From Arthrobacter sp. efr-133-TYG-118 (GTDB taxonomy: Bacteria; Actinomycetota; Actinomycetes; Actinomycetales; Micrococcaceae): a stretch of 64,000 nucleotides of DNA. Under the pieces are notes generated by a model. That model made no database searches and was not told where the DNA came from. It saw nothing but the letters and a program-made list of their open reading frames with translations. The DNA lies in the NCBI RefSeq assembly GCF_030209755.1, contig NZ_JARVRH010000004.1:389866-453865 (forward strand), read 5' to 3'. Made by a program: the position numbers and the translations under genes. Within the stretch, counting starts at the first letter, position 1, and each line of letters opens with the position of its first letter. Shown piece by piece: positions 16,318-25,611 of the stretch.

Positions 16318-17399
16318 CCGTTGCCATTGTCCTGAGCTCCGCGTTGGCGGCACTGGTGCTCGCCATCGCGCTGGTCCTGCCCTCGATCAACAGCCCGACC
16401 GTGCCTTTCGGGGTCCGGGTACCGGCCCAGCGTGCCGAGGACCCGGCTGTGGTCAGGCAGACCCGCATCTACCGATGGAGGATTCTCCTCAGCGGGATCG
16501 TCGCCACCGGGGTCTGCCTTGCGATTTACGGAATGACGGGCGAAACGTTGCTGTTGCCGCTGTCGGTGCTGGTGCTCGTCGGCTTCTGGTACGGCTGCTT
16601 CTTCCTGGCCAACCACGAGATCCGGACCGCCAAGGCCGCCGGAGGTTGGTACGAGGGCGGGCGCCAAGTCATCGCGGTGGATACCGAACTGCGGACCGAT
16701 CCCCCGCGGTTTCCCTGGCTCTGGCTGGCGCCGGCGTTGATCATCACTATCGCCACTGCGGTGATCGGCGTGATCAGCTACCCGTCGATGCCCGACGTGC
16801 TCGCGGTGCACTACGCTGCGAAGGGCATACCCAACCGATTGGCGGCCAAATCGATCGGCACCGCCTTTTCACTGGTATTCGTGCAGATCGGAGTGTCCGC
16901 CCTGCTCGTGGGTATCGCGGCGGCGATCCTCTTCCGCAGCCGGCCCGACATCGACCCGGCGCACCCGGCAGGCTCCGCGCACTGGCACCGCCGGTACATG
17001 CTACTGGGTGCCAAGGCACTCCTTGGATTGCTCGCCATGATCGACCTGGCGATGCTGGGATCATCGTTGCTGATGTGGACCGGCACGGTCACGCCATGGG
17101 CGCCACTGGTGGTCGTGCTCCCGATCCTGGCCGCCGTCGCGGTGGCCGTCGTTGTCTTCGCCCGGAACAACCGCGAGCGGGACGAGGGCGAGGCGGACAC
17201 CGGCCTAACCCACCGGGAAGACGACAAATACTGGCGGAGCGGTTTGTTCTACGTCAACCGCGAAGACCACGCGCTGATGGTTCCGCGGCGCTTCGGCCTG
17301 GGATGGACCCTCAACTTCGGCAATCCCAGGGCAGCCATGCTCCTGGCCGGCGTAGTCGCACTGATCGGCCTGGTGATCACCCTCCGTTTCGCCGGCTGA
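16314..17399 (+). CDS. DUF1648/DUF5808 membrane protein
   Basis: The 361-residue protein has about seven hydrophobic segments. A DUF1648-like centre (YPSMPDVLAVHYAAKGIPN, residues 161-180) is followed by a C-terminal DUF5808 motif (DDKYWRSGLFYVNREDHAL near 302-320). Homologous SdpI-type proteins are membrane immunity or signalling proteins, but this family is not characterised. It overlaps the GntR gene by 4 bp, so expression is coupled and probably autoregulated. It could act as a membrane stress sensor; that is inference. Confidence 0.85.
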   Translation: MTVAIVLSSALAALVLAIALVLPSINSPTVPFGVRVPAQRAEDPAVVRQTRIYRWRILLSGIVATGVCLAIYGMTGETLLLPLSVLVLVGFWYGCFFLANHEIRTAKAAGGWYEGGRQVIAVDTELRTDPPRFPWLWLAPALIITIATAVIGVISYPSMPDVLAVHYAAKGIPNRLAAKSIGTAFSLVFVQIGVSALLVGIAAAILFRSRPDIDPAHPAGSAHWHRRYMLLGAKALLGLLAMIDLAMLGSSLLMWTGTVTPWAPLVVVLPILAAVAVAVVVFARNNRERDEGEADTGLTHREDDKYWRSGLFYVNREDHALMVPRRFGLGWTLNFGNPRAAMLLAGVVALIGLVITLRFAG

Positions 17400-17501
17400 C
17401 CCTGCGCTGACCCCTCCGCGCTGATCCCAACCGTCTGGGCTGCCTTACTGTCGGACCGCACTGATAGCTTGGCTTCATCAGCTCAACGGTCTGGGGGCAC
17501 G

Positions 17502-20500
17502 GTGTTTTTTCTCGATTCTGAAGTTGCAGGGTACGAGCAGGATCTGGTGTTTTCCGCCAGCGACCTCGTCACGGCCTCCACTTGCGAGTACCAGTTGCTG
17601 CGCAAGTTGGATGAGAAGTTGGGCCTCTCCCAGAAGCCGGCGTTCGACGTCGACGAAATGCTGGAGCGGACCGCCGTGCTGGGCGACGTTCACGAGCACA
17701 GGGTGCTGGACCGTTTCGTGGCCGAGTTCGGCATCTGGGATCCGCTTGCGCACAGGGGCGTGTTCGACGTCGTTCCCGCCGAAGCGATGGACCGCGCCAC
17801 CCTGCAAGCCAAGCATGCGGAATCCATCGAGGCGTTGCGATCCGGCGCGGACGTGGTCTTCCAAGCGGCATTCTTCGACGGCCAGTTTCACGGACGGTCC
17901 GATTTCCTCGTCAAACAGCCGGACGGCAGCTACGCGGTGTACGACACCAAGCTCGCCCGCCACGCCAAGGTCACTGCGCTGTTGCAGCTGGCTGCCTACG
18001 GAGAGCAGCTGCTCAAGGCGGGAATCACTCCGGCCCCGGATCTGACCCTTGTCCTCGGGGCCACCATCCAGCGCGACGCTGGCGTGCCGGACGGCCGGGC
18101 CGGCTTCGACTACGTGCATAGCAACCACCGGCTCGCCGATGTCCTGCCGGTATTCCGTGAACGCCGGGACCGCTTCCTTGCACTGACGGGCCCACACCGA
18201 TCGCGGCTGGAGCCTATCCAATGGGGCGCGCCCGGGGTCACCGCATGCGGTCGCTGCGACTACTGCAAAGAGCAGGTGCGCCTCCACCGGGATCTGCTCA
18301 TGGTGGCGGGCATGAGAATCACCCGGCGCAAGAAGCTCATGGAAAGCGGCATTTTCACCATCGACGCCCTTGCTGAGATGCCCGACGCCGCGGATGCCGC
18401 CACACGGCGCCTGCAGGAACAAGCCCGACTGCAAACTGGAACAGCCACAGCCGATGGCACCGTGAATTACACCGACAAGGCGGGCACCGCGAAGAGCATC
18501 AGCTATTCCGTTCTGGAGCCCAACTCCTTGGCCCGGCTCCCCCGGCCAGACGCAGGAGACATCTTCTTCGACTTCGAGGGAGACCCCCTGTGGCAAGACC
18601 CGGTAACCGGCCGTTGGGGACTGGAGTACTTGTTCGGGGTCATCGAAAATCCGACGGAGCCGGGCGGATCTCCGGTGTTCAAGCCGTTCTGGGCACATTC
18701 CCGGGCTGAAGAACGGCAGGCGTTCATCGAGTTCCTCGACTACGTGGAAGAACGCCGCATGAAGTATCCGGACATGCGGATCTACCACTATGCGGCCTAC
18801 GAGAAAACCGCGCTGCGGAACCTGTCGGTCATCCACACTGTGGGCGAAGCCGCGGTAGACAATCTTCTCCGCGAAGGCGTGCTGGTGGACCTCTACGACA
18901 CCGTTCGGCACAGCATCCGCATCTCCGAAGACTCCTACAGCATCAAGAAACTCGAGCCCTTGTATATGGGCAAGCATTTGCGTTCGGGCGACGTGACCGA
19001 CGCCGGAGCCTCAGTAGTTGCCTACGCCAACTACTGCACGGCCCGGGACGCGAACCGCGAAGATGAAGCGGCAACGATCCTCGCGGGCATTTCCGACTAC
19101 AACGAATACGACTGCCTCTCCACCCTGGAACTGCGGAATTGGCTGCTGGGCCTGGCAGCGGAACGCTCCATTGAACCCGGTTTTCCGGCCACTTCGGGAC
19201 CCGAACTGCCCGCGGAGACCGAGCCGGACAAGTACGAGGCCGCGCCCGAGGAAACAGCCCTCCTCGACTACCTTGCGGATGTGCCGGACGATTCCCTCCG
19301 CTCCGACGACAACCGGGCGGTGGCCATGGTGGCGGCCGCAGTCGGCTTTCACCGGCGTGAGGACAAGCAATTCTGGTGGGGACACTTCGACCGCCTGGAC
19401 CGGCCAGTCTCCGAATGGGAAGACACGAGGGACTGCTTCATCGTGGAAGGCGGCGAAGTGCTGCAGGACTGGGCAAAGCCAACTCCCCGTAGCAATCCGG
19501 CACGGAAGGTACGGCTGTTCGGACGCGCCGCCGACGGCTCCGGTTTCGCGCCCGGTAAGAAGTACTTCCGGATGTACGGGCCGCCACTCCCCGAGGCCTT
19601 CCTCGGCAAGAACGAAAGCGCTCTCGGCAGATCGGGAATGTCCGGCACGGAGGTGATCGAGGTCGGCGATCCCGACGACCTCGATGACCGCAGCACGCTT
19701 TCGGGGCCCGACGACGGCGCCTCGGATGTCGTGACCATTTCGGAGCGACTGCCCAAGGGTGCCGACGAATACTCGCAGCTTCCCATGGCCTTGATGCCCG
19801 ACGCTCCAGTCAACACGGACGGGCAGAGGAAGGCCTTGAGCGAACTTGCCATCAAGGTTCGTTCCAGCCTGCCGTTCTGGCCGAAGGATCCGGCCCTGGA
19901 CTTGTTGCGCCGGATCCCCCCGAGACTGGCCACGCTTCCGGAACTGCCCGCCGTCGGATCCGGCGACGATGCATACGTGGACGCCATCACCGCCGCTGTG
20001 TCGGATCTGGACCAGTCCTACCTAGCCGTGCAGGGGCCTCCCGGCACAGGCAAGACTTACGTTGGCTCGCACGTTGTCGCGCGGTTGGTGCGTGCGGGGT
20101 GGAAAGTAGGGGTTGTTGCACAGTCCCATGCGGTGGTGGAAAACATGCTCCATGCCGCGGTGAGGGCAGGGGTCGATACGGATGCCATCGCCAAGGAAAT
20201 GAAGCACGACGACCCCGTTCCCTGGAGCCAGCACGCCAAGGACGACATTGAGCGGCTGCTTGGATCGCCGGGAGGCTGCTTGATCGGCGGCACGGCCTGG
20301 ACCATGACCGGGCGGACCGTTTCCGCCGGTTCCCTGGACTTGCTGGTGATCGACGAAGCCGGTCAGTTCTCGCTCGCCAACACCCTCGCGGTGAGCCGGG
20401 CAACGAAGCGACTGCTGCTCCTCGGCGACCCGCAGCAACTTCCCCAAGTCACCCAGGGCAAGCACCCCGAACCGGTCGATGAGTCTGCCCTCGGCTGGCT

Positions 20501-21155
20501 GGCCCACGGCCTGCACACGCTGCCCGCGGAGCTCGGCTACTTCCTCGCGACATCGTGGCGCATGCACCCGGATCTGTGCGCTGCGGTGTCGGAGCTGTCC
20601 TACGATGGTCGCCTGCATTCAGCACCAGCTGCTTCCACGCGGCGGCTGTCCCGTGTCCCGGCCGGCGTCGAGTGTGTCTACGTCCCGCACAGCGGCAATT
20701 CCACGCAGTCTCCCGAAGAAGCTGCGGAGGTAGTCCGCCAAGTCAGGGCGCACCTTGGCCTGGCTTGGCTGGACCCACGGGAATCTGCCGAGGAGCGGCC
20801 GCTGCTTGAAAAGGACATCCTCGTGGTGGCTGCCTATAACGCCCAAGTGCAGCTCATCCAGCACGAACTGAGGGCGGCTGGACTCCGCGGCGTGCGGGTC
20901 GGGACCGTGGACAAGTTCCAGGGCCAGGAAGCCCCCGTGGTGATCGAGTCCATGGCTGCGTCTGCTGCCGCCGAGGTTCCGCGCGGCATGGAGTTCCTGC
21001 TCTCGCGCAACCGGATCAATGTGGCGGTGTCGCGCGGCCAGTGGCGGGCCGTCGTCGTGCGCTCACCGGAGCTGACCAACTATCTGCCGACACAGCCGGA
21101 AGGGCTAGAGCACCTGGGCGGTTTTGTGGGACTGTGCCAGCGCGGCCCCAACTGA
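17502..21155 (+). CDS. TM0106-type RecB-like nuclease fused to superfamily 1 helicase
   Basis: The GTG at 17502 follows a GGGG box; a TTG at 17469 is an alternative. The protein is about 1217 residues. The N-terminal RecB/Cas4-like nuclease has YDTKLA (about 146-151) as the D-x-K motif, one Cys near 24 and CGRCDYC near 249-255, matching the four-cysteine Fe-S staple of Cas4 and AddB. An RNase H-like module begins at IFFDFEGDP (about 352). The C-terminal SF1 helicase has Walker A QGPPGTGKT (about 845), IDEAGQ (about 949), GDPQQLPQ and the late SRGQWR motif. It probably unwinds and trims DNA in repair. It is monocistronic. Confidence 0.9.
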   Translation: MFFLDSEVAGYEQDLVFSASDLVTASTCEYQLLRKLDEKLGLSQKPAFDVDEMLERTAVLGDVHEHRVLDRFVAEFGIWDPLAHRGVFDVVPAEAMDRATLQAKHAESIEALRSGADVVFQAAFFDGQFHGRSDFLVKQPDGSYAVYDTKLARHAKVTALLQLAAYGEQLLKAGITPAPDLTLVLGATIQRDAGVPDGRAGFDYVHSNHRLADVLPVFRERRDRFLALTGPHRSRLEPIQWGAPGVTACGRCDYCKEQVRLHRDLLMVAGMRITRRKKLMESGIFTIDALAEMPDAADAATRRLQEQARLQTGTATADGTVNYTDKAGTAKSISYSVLEPNSLARLPRPDAGDIFFDFEGDPLWQDPVTGRWGLEYLFGVIENPTEPGGSPVFKPFWAHSRAEERQAFIEFLDYVEERRMKYPDMRIYHYAAYEKTALRNLSVIHTVGEAAVDNLLREGVLVDLYDTVRHSIRISEDSYSIKKLEPLYMGKHLRSGDVTDAGASVVAYANYCTARDANREDEAATILAGISDYNEYDCLSTLELRNWLLGLAAERSIEPGFPATSGPELPAETEPDKYEAAPEETALLDYLADVPDDSLRSDDNRAVAMVAAAVGFHRREDKQFWWGHFDRLDRPVSEWEDTRDCFIVEGGEVLQDWAKPTPRSNPARKVRLFGRAADGSGFAPGKKYFRMYGPPLPEAFLGKNESALGRSGMSGTEVIEVGDPDDLDDRSTLSGPDDGASDVVTISERLPKGADEYSQLPMALMPDAPVNTDGQRKALSELAIKVRSSLPFWPKDPALDLLRRIPPRLATLPELPAVGSGDDAYVDAITAAVSDLDQSYLAVQGPPGTGKTYVGSHVVARLVRAGWKVGVVAQSHAVVENMLHAAVRAGVDTDAIAKEMKHDDPVPWSQHAKDDIERLLGSPGGCLIGGTAWTMTGRTVSAGSLDLLVIDEAGQFSLANTLAVSRATKRLLLLGDPQQLPQVTQGKHPEPVDESALGWLAHGLHTLPAELGYFLATSWRMHPDLCAAVSELSYDGRLHSAPAASTRRLSRVPAGVECVYVPHSGNSTQSPEEAAEVVRQVRAHLGLAWLDPRESAEERPLLEKDILVVAAYNAQVQLIQHELRAAGLRGVRVGTVDKFQGQEAPVVIESMAASAAAEVPRGMEFLLSRNRINVAVSRGQWRAVVVRSPELTNYLPTQPEGLEHLGGFVGLCQRGPN

Positions 21156-21212
21156 CTCGCATTAGTTGTCGTTATGACGGCTCAAAACGACAATAACTGC
21201 GAGCTAGTTGGG
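21148..21212. repeat. 65-bp hairpin repeat, copy 1 (also bidirectional terminator)
   Basis: A long imperfect inverted repeat (CCAACTGACTCGC... to ...GCGAGCTAGTTGGG) is nearly identical in length and sequence to 55670-55734. Its left arm encodes the final Asn-stop of the helicase gene and its right arm the Asn-stop of the convergent eryH gene. Confidence 0.9.
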
Positions 21213-21947
21213 CAAGCCCAGCGCCTCGTCCAAGACCACCCCGAAGTTCGCGGCGTCGTGGGCGAAGCGGCCTAGGAAAAGTCCGGACACACCCCGCAAT
21301 TCCGGCAGGAGCCCCGGTTTGGCGGAGCCACCGTAAATGATCGGCAGCCCCGCGAGGCCATGCTCGGCGAGCGATTCGCGGAGGTGAGCGACGACGTCGG
21401 ACACGTAAGCCGCGCCGGCCGGCTCGGCAGCGCCGATGGCCCACACCGGTTCGTACGCAATAACCAAGCGGGCCGCCGCCGCCCAGTCCTCCCGGACGGC
21501 GGCAGAGATCTGCCGAAACACGAACGACGCCGACACCGCCGGATCGGCGACGGCTTCCTCGCCGACACACAGCAGCGGGGTCAACCCTGCTTCCACCGCG
21601 GCCCGGACCTTCAATGCGACTACGGCGTCGTCTTCGCCGAAGTGCCGGCGTCGTTCCGCGTGTCCGATCTCCACGAGGCGCACACCGAGCTCCGCCAGCA
21701 GCGACGGTGACACTTCACCCGTCCAAGGACCCTGAGCCCAGCCACAGTTCTGCGCACCCAGGAGTAGGGGAGAGCCCTCGAGTATCCGGGCAGCCTCGGG
21801 CAACACGGGGAACGACGGGATCACAAACGGGACCACCCGCCCGGCCACCAGGGCCGGACGGGCGTCCACTTCACCTCGCAGGTGCTCCAGCCAGGACAGG
21901 CTGTGCCGGTAGCCCATGTACATCTTGGTGCTGACCCCGATGTACAA
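21204..21947 (-). CDS. eryH: EryH-type L-erythrulose 1-phosphate isomerase (triosephosphate isomerase family)
   Basis: The TIM-family protein has STKMY in place of the NWKMN lysine loop, catalytic His in IGHAERRRHFGEDD, catalytic Glu in AYEPVWAIG and the phosphate loop YGGSAKPG. The N-terminal variant and AQNCGW segment are those of EryH/TpiA2, which interconverts L-erythrulose 1-phosphate and D-erythrulose 4-phosphate, rather than glycolytic TpiA. The TTG at 21947 starts 4 bp after the MFS stop; longer starts would lie inside that gene. It is the last gene of the seven-gene operon and is terminated at the 65-bp hairpin repeat. Confidence 0.88.
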   Translation of the reverse strand: MYIGVSTKMYMGYRHSLSWLEHLRGEVDARPALVAGRVVPFVIPSFPVLPEAARILEGSPLLLGAQNCGWAQGPWTGEVSPSLLAELGVRLVEIGHAERRRHFGEDDAVVALKVRAAVEAGLTPLLCVGEEAVADPAVSASFVFRQISAAVREDWAAAARLVIAYEPVWAIGAAEPAGAAYVSDVVAHLRESLAEHGLAGLPIIYGGSAKPGLLPELRGVSGLFLGRFAHDAANFGVVLDEALGLPN

Positions 21948-21951
21948 CGGT

Positions 21952-23301
21952 CTACTTGCCCAGGAGGTCGTCGGCCTTGTTCCTGAATGCCCGGGTGCCA
22001 TACATCATGGCGGCCGCGAGGAAGGGCAGGATTCCGAGCGCATAGACCCCGGCAGATCCGGTGGGGTCTGCCGCGGCACTGTTGACCGCGGTCCGCAGAA
22101 TCGGAGCCACGAAACCGCCCAGGTTGCCCAGCGAGTTGATCAGGCCGATGCCGGCCGCGGCTGCGGAACCGGCAAGGAATGCCGTGGGGTACGCCCAGAC
22201 GACGGGCCCGACAGCGAGGAAGCTGCACACCGCTAGCGTGATGAAGATCAGTCCGAGCACCGGCTGGTGGTTGGTCCCGGCCCACGCCGAACCCAGGATG
22301 CACAGACCCGTCGAGACGAACAGCACCGTGCCGAACATGCGGCGCTTGGCGACAGTGTTGGCTGCCCGGCCGATCAGGTAGCAGGAGAAGATGCCGAAGA
22401 ACCACGGAACCGCAATCAGGAGGCCGACGGCGAGGCCCACCTTCTGGCCTGTCAGCGAGGAAACCTGCTGCGGGAGGAAGAAGGTGACGCCGTAAACGGC
22501 GATCTGCAGGCAGAAGTAGATGAGGGTGAAGTACCAGACGCGACCGTTGCGCATCGCCGCAAACACGCCCCGCGGCCCGGTTTCATCCTTGACGGTGTCC
22601 TCCTGAGTCATGATCTCCTTGAGCGCGAACTTCTCGTCGACGTTGAGGAACTTGGCCTTCTCCGGGCCGTTGATCAGGAAGAAGAACGCCGCCACGCCAG
22701 CGAGCACGGCCAGGATGCCCTCGGTGAAGAACATGACCTGCCAGCCACGGACGCCCGGAAGCTGGTCGCCGATGTTGATGAGCCAACCCGAGAGCGGATT
22801 GCCGATCATCTGCGAGAACGGCTGGGCGAGGTAGAAGATCGCGAACATCTGCACGCGCACTTTGTTCGGGAACCACTCGGCCAGGTACATGATGACGCCC
22901 GGAAACAGGCCCGCCTCGGTCACGCCGAGAAGGAACCGCAGGATCACGAAGGACGTCTCACCCTGCACGAACGCAAAACAGGCCGAGACGATGCCCCACG
23001 TGATCGCGATACGGGCAAGCCAGATCTTCGCGCCGACCTTCTTGAGCAGCAGGTTGCTGGGGATTTCGAAGATCGCGTACCCGATGAAGAAAATACCGGC
23101 ACCGAGCGCGAACGCCCCGGCCGAAACACCTTTGTCAGCGCCGAGGGCGGCTTCGGCGAAACCGACATTGGTGCGGTCGAGGAAGGAGACAACATAGAGG
23201 ATGACCAGCATCGGCATGAGCCGGGTGGCAGCCTTGCGGATCGCCGATTTCAGGACCGGCGAATCCAGCATCTCCTTCGTGGATGAAGTGGCAAGGGACA
23301 T
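21952..23301 (-). CDS. MFS transporter, anion:cation symporter (ACS)-like
   Basis: About 449 residues with 12 predicted membrane segments. SFLDRTNVGFAEAALG in TM1 is characteristic of the ACS group, whose members import organic anions such as tartrate, hexuronates and phthalate. GAGGAG lies 5 nt before the ATG at 23301, so the longer 5' extension is rejected. Lying between eryH and the SDR gene, it is the likely substrate importer of the operon. An ACS-type importer hints that the substrate could be a sugar acid rather than a neutral polyol. Confidence 0.9.
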   Translation of the reverse strand: MSLATSSTKEMLDSPVLKSAIRKAATRLMPMLVILYVVSFLDRTNVGFAEAALGADKGVSAGAFALGAGIFFIGYAIFEIPSNLLLKKVGAKIWLARIAITWGIVSACFAFVQGETSFVILRFLLGVTEAGLFPGVIMYLAEWFPNKVRVQMFAIFYLAQPFSQMIGNPLSGWLINIGDQLPGVRGWQVMFFTEGILAVLAGVAAFFFLINGPEKAKFLNVDEKFALKEIMTQEDTVKDETGPRGVFAAMRNGRVWYFTLIYFCLQIAVYGVTFFLPQQVSSLTGQKVGLAVGLLIAVPWFFGIFSCYLIGRAANTVAKRRMFGTVLFVSTGLCILGSAWAGTNHQPVLGLIFITLAVCSFLAVGPVVWAYPTAFLAGSAAAAGIGLINSLGNLGGFVAPILRTAVNSAAADPTGSAGVYALGILPFLAAAMMYGTRAFRNKADDLLGK

Positions 23302-23356
23302 CGAAACTCCTCGTTGAGTAATGACAGATGAGTAGTCAGGTTTCAGGCATTCGGGA

Positions 23357-24124
23357 TTAGTGCATGTACAAGCCGCCGTCGACATTCAGCGTCTGGCCCG
23401 AGATGTAGCCGGAGTCTTCGCTGATGAGGAAGGCGATGGCGGCGGCGATGTCCCGGGTGGAGCCCACACGGTTCACCACGAGGTCCTTGGTGAGTTCGTC
23501 CTTGCGTTCCTGGCTGAGGGTGCCGCCCATGATGTCGGTGTCGATCGGGCCGGGAGAAATGGCGTTGACGGTGATGTCGTACTCCCCCAGTTCGCGGGCG
23601 GTGGCACGGGTCAGGCCGATGACTCCGGCTTTGGCCACCGAGTACGGGGTTTTGGAGAACGTCCCGCCGCCGCGCTGCGCGGAAACCGAGGAGATGTTCA
23701 CGATGCGTCCGATGCGGTTCTTGACCATGGATTCGGCCACGCGGCGGGTGGCGTAGTGGACGCCGTTGAGGTTGATGTTCAGGACGCGGTTCCATTCGGC
23801 TGGCTCGAGTTCCAGATACGGGATCGGTGAGCTGACGCCGGCGACATTGGCGAGGGCTACGATCTGCGGCAACTCGGCTTCGAGGGTGTCGATCGCCGCG
23901 CGCACGGATGCTTCATCGGCCACGTTGGCACCGACGCCGTAGGCCTGTACGCCGTATTCGGCGGCGATTTCCTTGGCGGTGCTCTTGCAGAGGGCGTCGT
24001 CGAGGTCGATGATGCCGATGTTCCAGCCCTGCGCCGCCAAGTAGTTGACGGTTGCCCGGCCGATGCCGCGCTCGGAAACGGCGCCGGTGACAATCGCGGT
24101 GCGTTCTGCGGGGAAGGTGCTCAT
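23357..24124 (-). CDS. Short-chain dehydrogenase/reductase (SDR)
   Basis: The classical SDR of about 255 residues has TGAVSERGIG (13-22), NVAG (about 92), catalytic Ser in NISS and YSVAK (Tyr161, Lys165). AGGAGA lies 7 nt before the ATG at 24124. The acidic end of beta-2 (IIDLDD) indicates NAD preference. Within the operon it would oxidise or reduce a polyol or keto sugar; D-threitol dehydrogenase DthD, also an SDR, is the nearest pathway precedent. The substrate is uncertain. Confidence 0.9.
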   Translation of the reverse strand: MSTFPAERTAIVTGAVSERGIGRATVNYLAAQGWNIGIIDLDDALCKSTAKEIAAEYGVQAYGVGANVADEASVRAAIDTLEAELPQIVALANVAGVSSPIPYLELEPAEWNRVLNINLNGVHYATRRVAESMVKNRIGRIVNISSVSAQRGGGTFSKTPYSVAKAGVIGLTRATARELGEYDITVNAISPGPIDTDIMGGTLSQERKDELTKDLVVNRVGSTRDIAAAIAFLISEDSGYISGQTLNVDGGLYMH

Positions 24125-24149
24125 GGGTATTCTCCTGTGAATGTCGGGA

Positions 24150-25127
24150 CTAGTTGATGGGTGCCGGGCCGAGCTCATCAATGAGCTTCTGCATGGCCAC
24201 GTAGGCCTTGTTCCGGTAAGCGATGAGTTCGGGCGTGCGTTCCGCGGGGACGTTGAGGAACCCTGCCCCGGTCTTGGTCCCGAGCTTTCCTGCCTCCACG
24301 AGGTCGCTCAGGATCTTCGGGGTGGCGAAGCGTTCCGGGAATCCGGTCTGCAGGGATTTGTAGCAGAAGTCGTAGACGTCCAGTCCGGCCATGTCTGCGA
24401 TGGCGAACGGACCAAAGAACGGCAAGCGGAAGCCGAACGTCGTACGGACCAGGGTGTCGACGTCGTCGGCTGTTGCGATCCCCTGCTCCACCAGCTGCGC
24501 GGCCTCGTGGAAAAGCGCGTATTGCAGCCGGTTGAGCACGAAACCGGTGACGTCCTTGACGACGGCGGTTTGTTTTCCGGCCGCGTGGACCAGTTCACGG
24601 GACGCGGCAACGGTCTCCGGCGTGGTGCCGGCGTGGGGAATGATCTCGACGCCGGGAATGAACGGCGACGGGTTGGAGAAGTGCACGCCCAGGAACCGCT
24701 CCGGACGCGCGACGGCCTCGGCGAGATCGGCGATGGAGATGGTGGAGGTGTTGGAGCCGATCAAGGCGTCAGGACGGGCGGCGGCGCTGATGCGGGCCAG
24801 GGTCTTGTGCTTGATGTCGAGGACCTCTGGGACGGCTTCTTCGATGAAGTCGGCGTCCGCCACGGCCTCTTCGATGTCCTTGGCCGCCCACAGATTGGCC
24901 TTCAGGATTGCCGTGGACCCTTCAGGAAAGAGGCCCGCGGCCACGAATTCGTCCGACTCCACGAGCAGGCGGTCGTAGTTCTTCTGCGCGATTTCCGCGG
25001 ACACATCCGCCAATGCCACGCGTGCCCCGCCGAGGGCCAGGACCTGCGCGATCCCGCCGCCCATGTACCCGGAGCCGACGACGGCGATCTTCCGGGCCGC
25101 CGTCGTGGTGCTTGTTGATTCAGTCAT
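24150..25127 (-). CDS. 3-hydroxyacyl-CoA dehydrogenase-family oxidoreductase, possibly acting on a sugar acid
   Basis: The 325-residue protein has Rossmann GSGYMGGGIA (18-27), the GSNTSTISI loop, a catalytic HFSNP motif and a C-terminal dimerisation domain (DVTGFVLNRLQYALFHEAAQLVE). The family includes 3-hydroxybutyryl-CoA dehydrogenases and L-gulonate 3-dehydrogenase. No other fatty-acid or CoA gene is near, so a beta-hydroxy sugar acid is a more likely substrate here. The start ATG at 25127 follows the upstream stop with a 1-nt gap. The operon context with a decarboxylase-like TIM barrel supports a beta-keto acid intermediate. Confidence 0.85.
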   Translation of the reverse strand: MTESTSTTTAARKIAVVGSGYMGGGIAQVLALGGARVALADVSAEIAQKNYDRLLVESDEFVAAGLFPEGSTAILKANLWAAKDIEEAVADADFIEEAVPEVLDIKHKTLARISAAARPDALIGSNTSTISIADLAEAVARPERFLGVHFSNPSPFIPGVEIIPHAGTTPETVAASRELVHAAGKQTAVVKDVTGFVLNRLQYALFHEAAQLVEQGIATADDVDTLVRTTFGFRLPFFGPFAIADMAGLDVYDFCYKSLQTGFPERFATPKILSDLVEAGKLGTKTGAGFLNVPAERTPELIAYRNKAYVAMQKLIDELGPAPIN

Positions 25128-25128
25128 G

Positions 25129-25611
25129 TCACACTGCCTTTGTGTAATCGGGCTCGTAGGAGCAAATGGCGTCCACCTTGGCGGCGGAAGATGATGTTTC
25201 GTCGAAGTGGTGGCCCAGCCATTCGTCCACCAGTTTCTTGGCCAGTTCCAAGCCAATCACCCGCTGTCCCATGGTCAGGACCTGGGCGTTGTTGCTCAGG
25301 ACCGAGCGCTCAACGGAGTAGCTGTCGTGCGCGGTGACGGCACGGATTCCGGGAACTTTATTGGCCGCGATGGCCACGCCAAGGCCCGTGCCGCAGATCA
25401 AGAGGGCACGGTCTGCTTCGCCCTCGGCAACTTTGCGCGCCGCGTCCACGGCAACGTGCGGGTAGGCGGTGGAGTCGTTGACGCCGACGCCAACATCCTG
25501 AACGGACGCCACCCGGGGATCGGCCTCGAGCAGCGCCATGAGCGCCTGCTTGTATTCCACGCCGGCTTCGTCATTGCCGACGACAATCCGCCAGCCCTCT
25601 GAGGTGGTCAT
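25129..25611 (-). CDS. eryI: EryI/RpiB-type D-erythrulose 4-phosphate isomerase
   Basis: The 160-residue RpiB/LacAB fold protein has catalytic Cys73 in [25 protein letters not shown] and the N-terminal GNDEAG motif, where ribose 5-phosphate isomerases usually have GSDHAG. The GNDEAG version fits the EryI/DerI branch, which converts D-erythrulose 4-phosphate to D-erythrose 4-phosphate. The start overlaps the kinase stop by 4 bp (ATGA). With eryH in the same operon, assignment to tetrose metabolism is strong. Confidence 0.88.
   Translation of the reverse strand: MTTSEGWRIVVGNDEAGVEYKQALMALLEADPRVASVQDVGVGVNDSTAYPHVAVDAARKVAEGEADRALLICGTGLGVAIAANKVPGIRAVTAHDSYSVERSVLSNNAQVLTMGQRVIGLELAKKLVDEWLGHHFDETSSSAAKVDAICSYEPDYTKAV

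Noticed and set aside
21204..21947. Glycolytic triosephosphate isomerase
   Set aside because: STKMY in place of NWKMN and the operon with eryI and an erythrulose-type kinase fit EryH instead.
24150..25127. Fatty-acid beta-oxidation assignment for the 3-hydroxyacyl-CoA dehydrogenase-like gene
   Set aside because: No other acyl-CoA enzyme is present and all operon partners are sugar-phosphate enzymes; kept as a family assignment only.
25129..25611. Housekeeping ribose 5-phosphate isomerase B
   Set aside because: The GNDEAG N-terminal motif and coupling to the erythrulose-type kinase favour EryI; ribose activity cannot be fully excluded.
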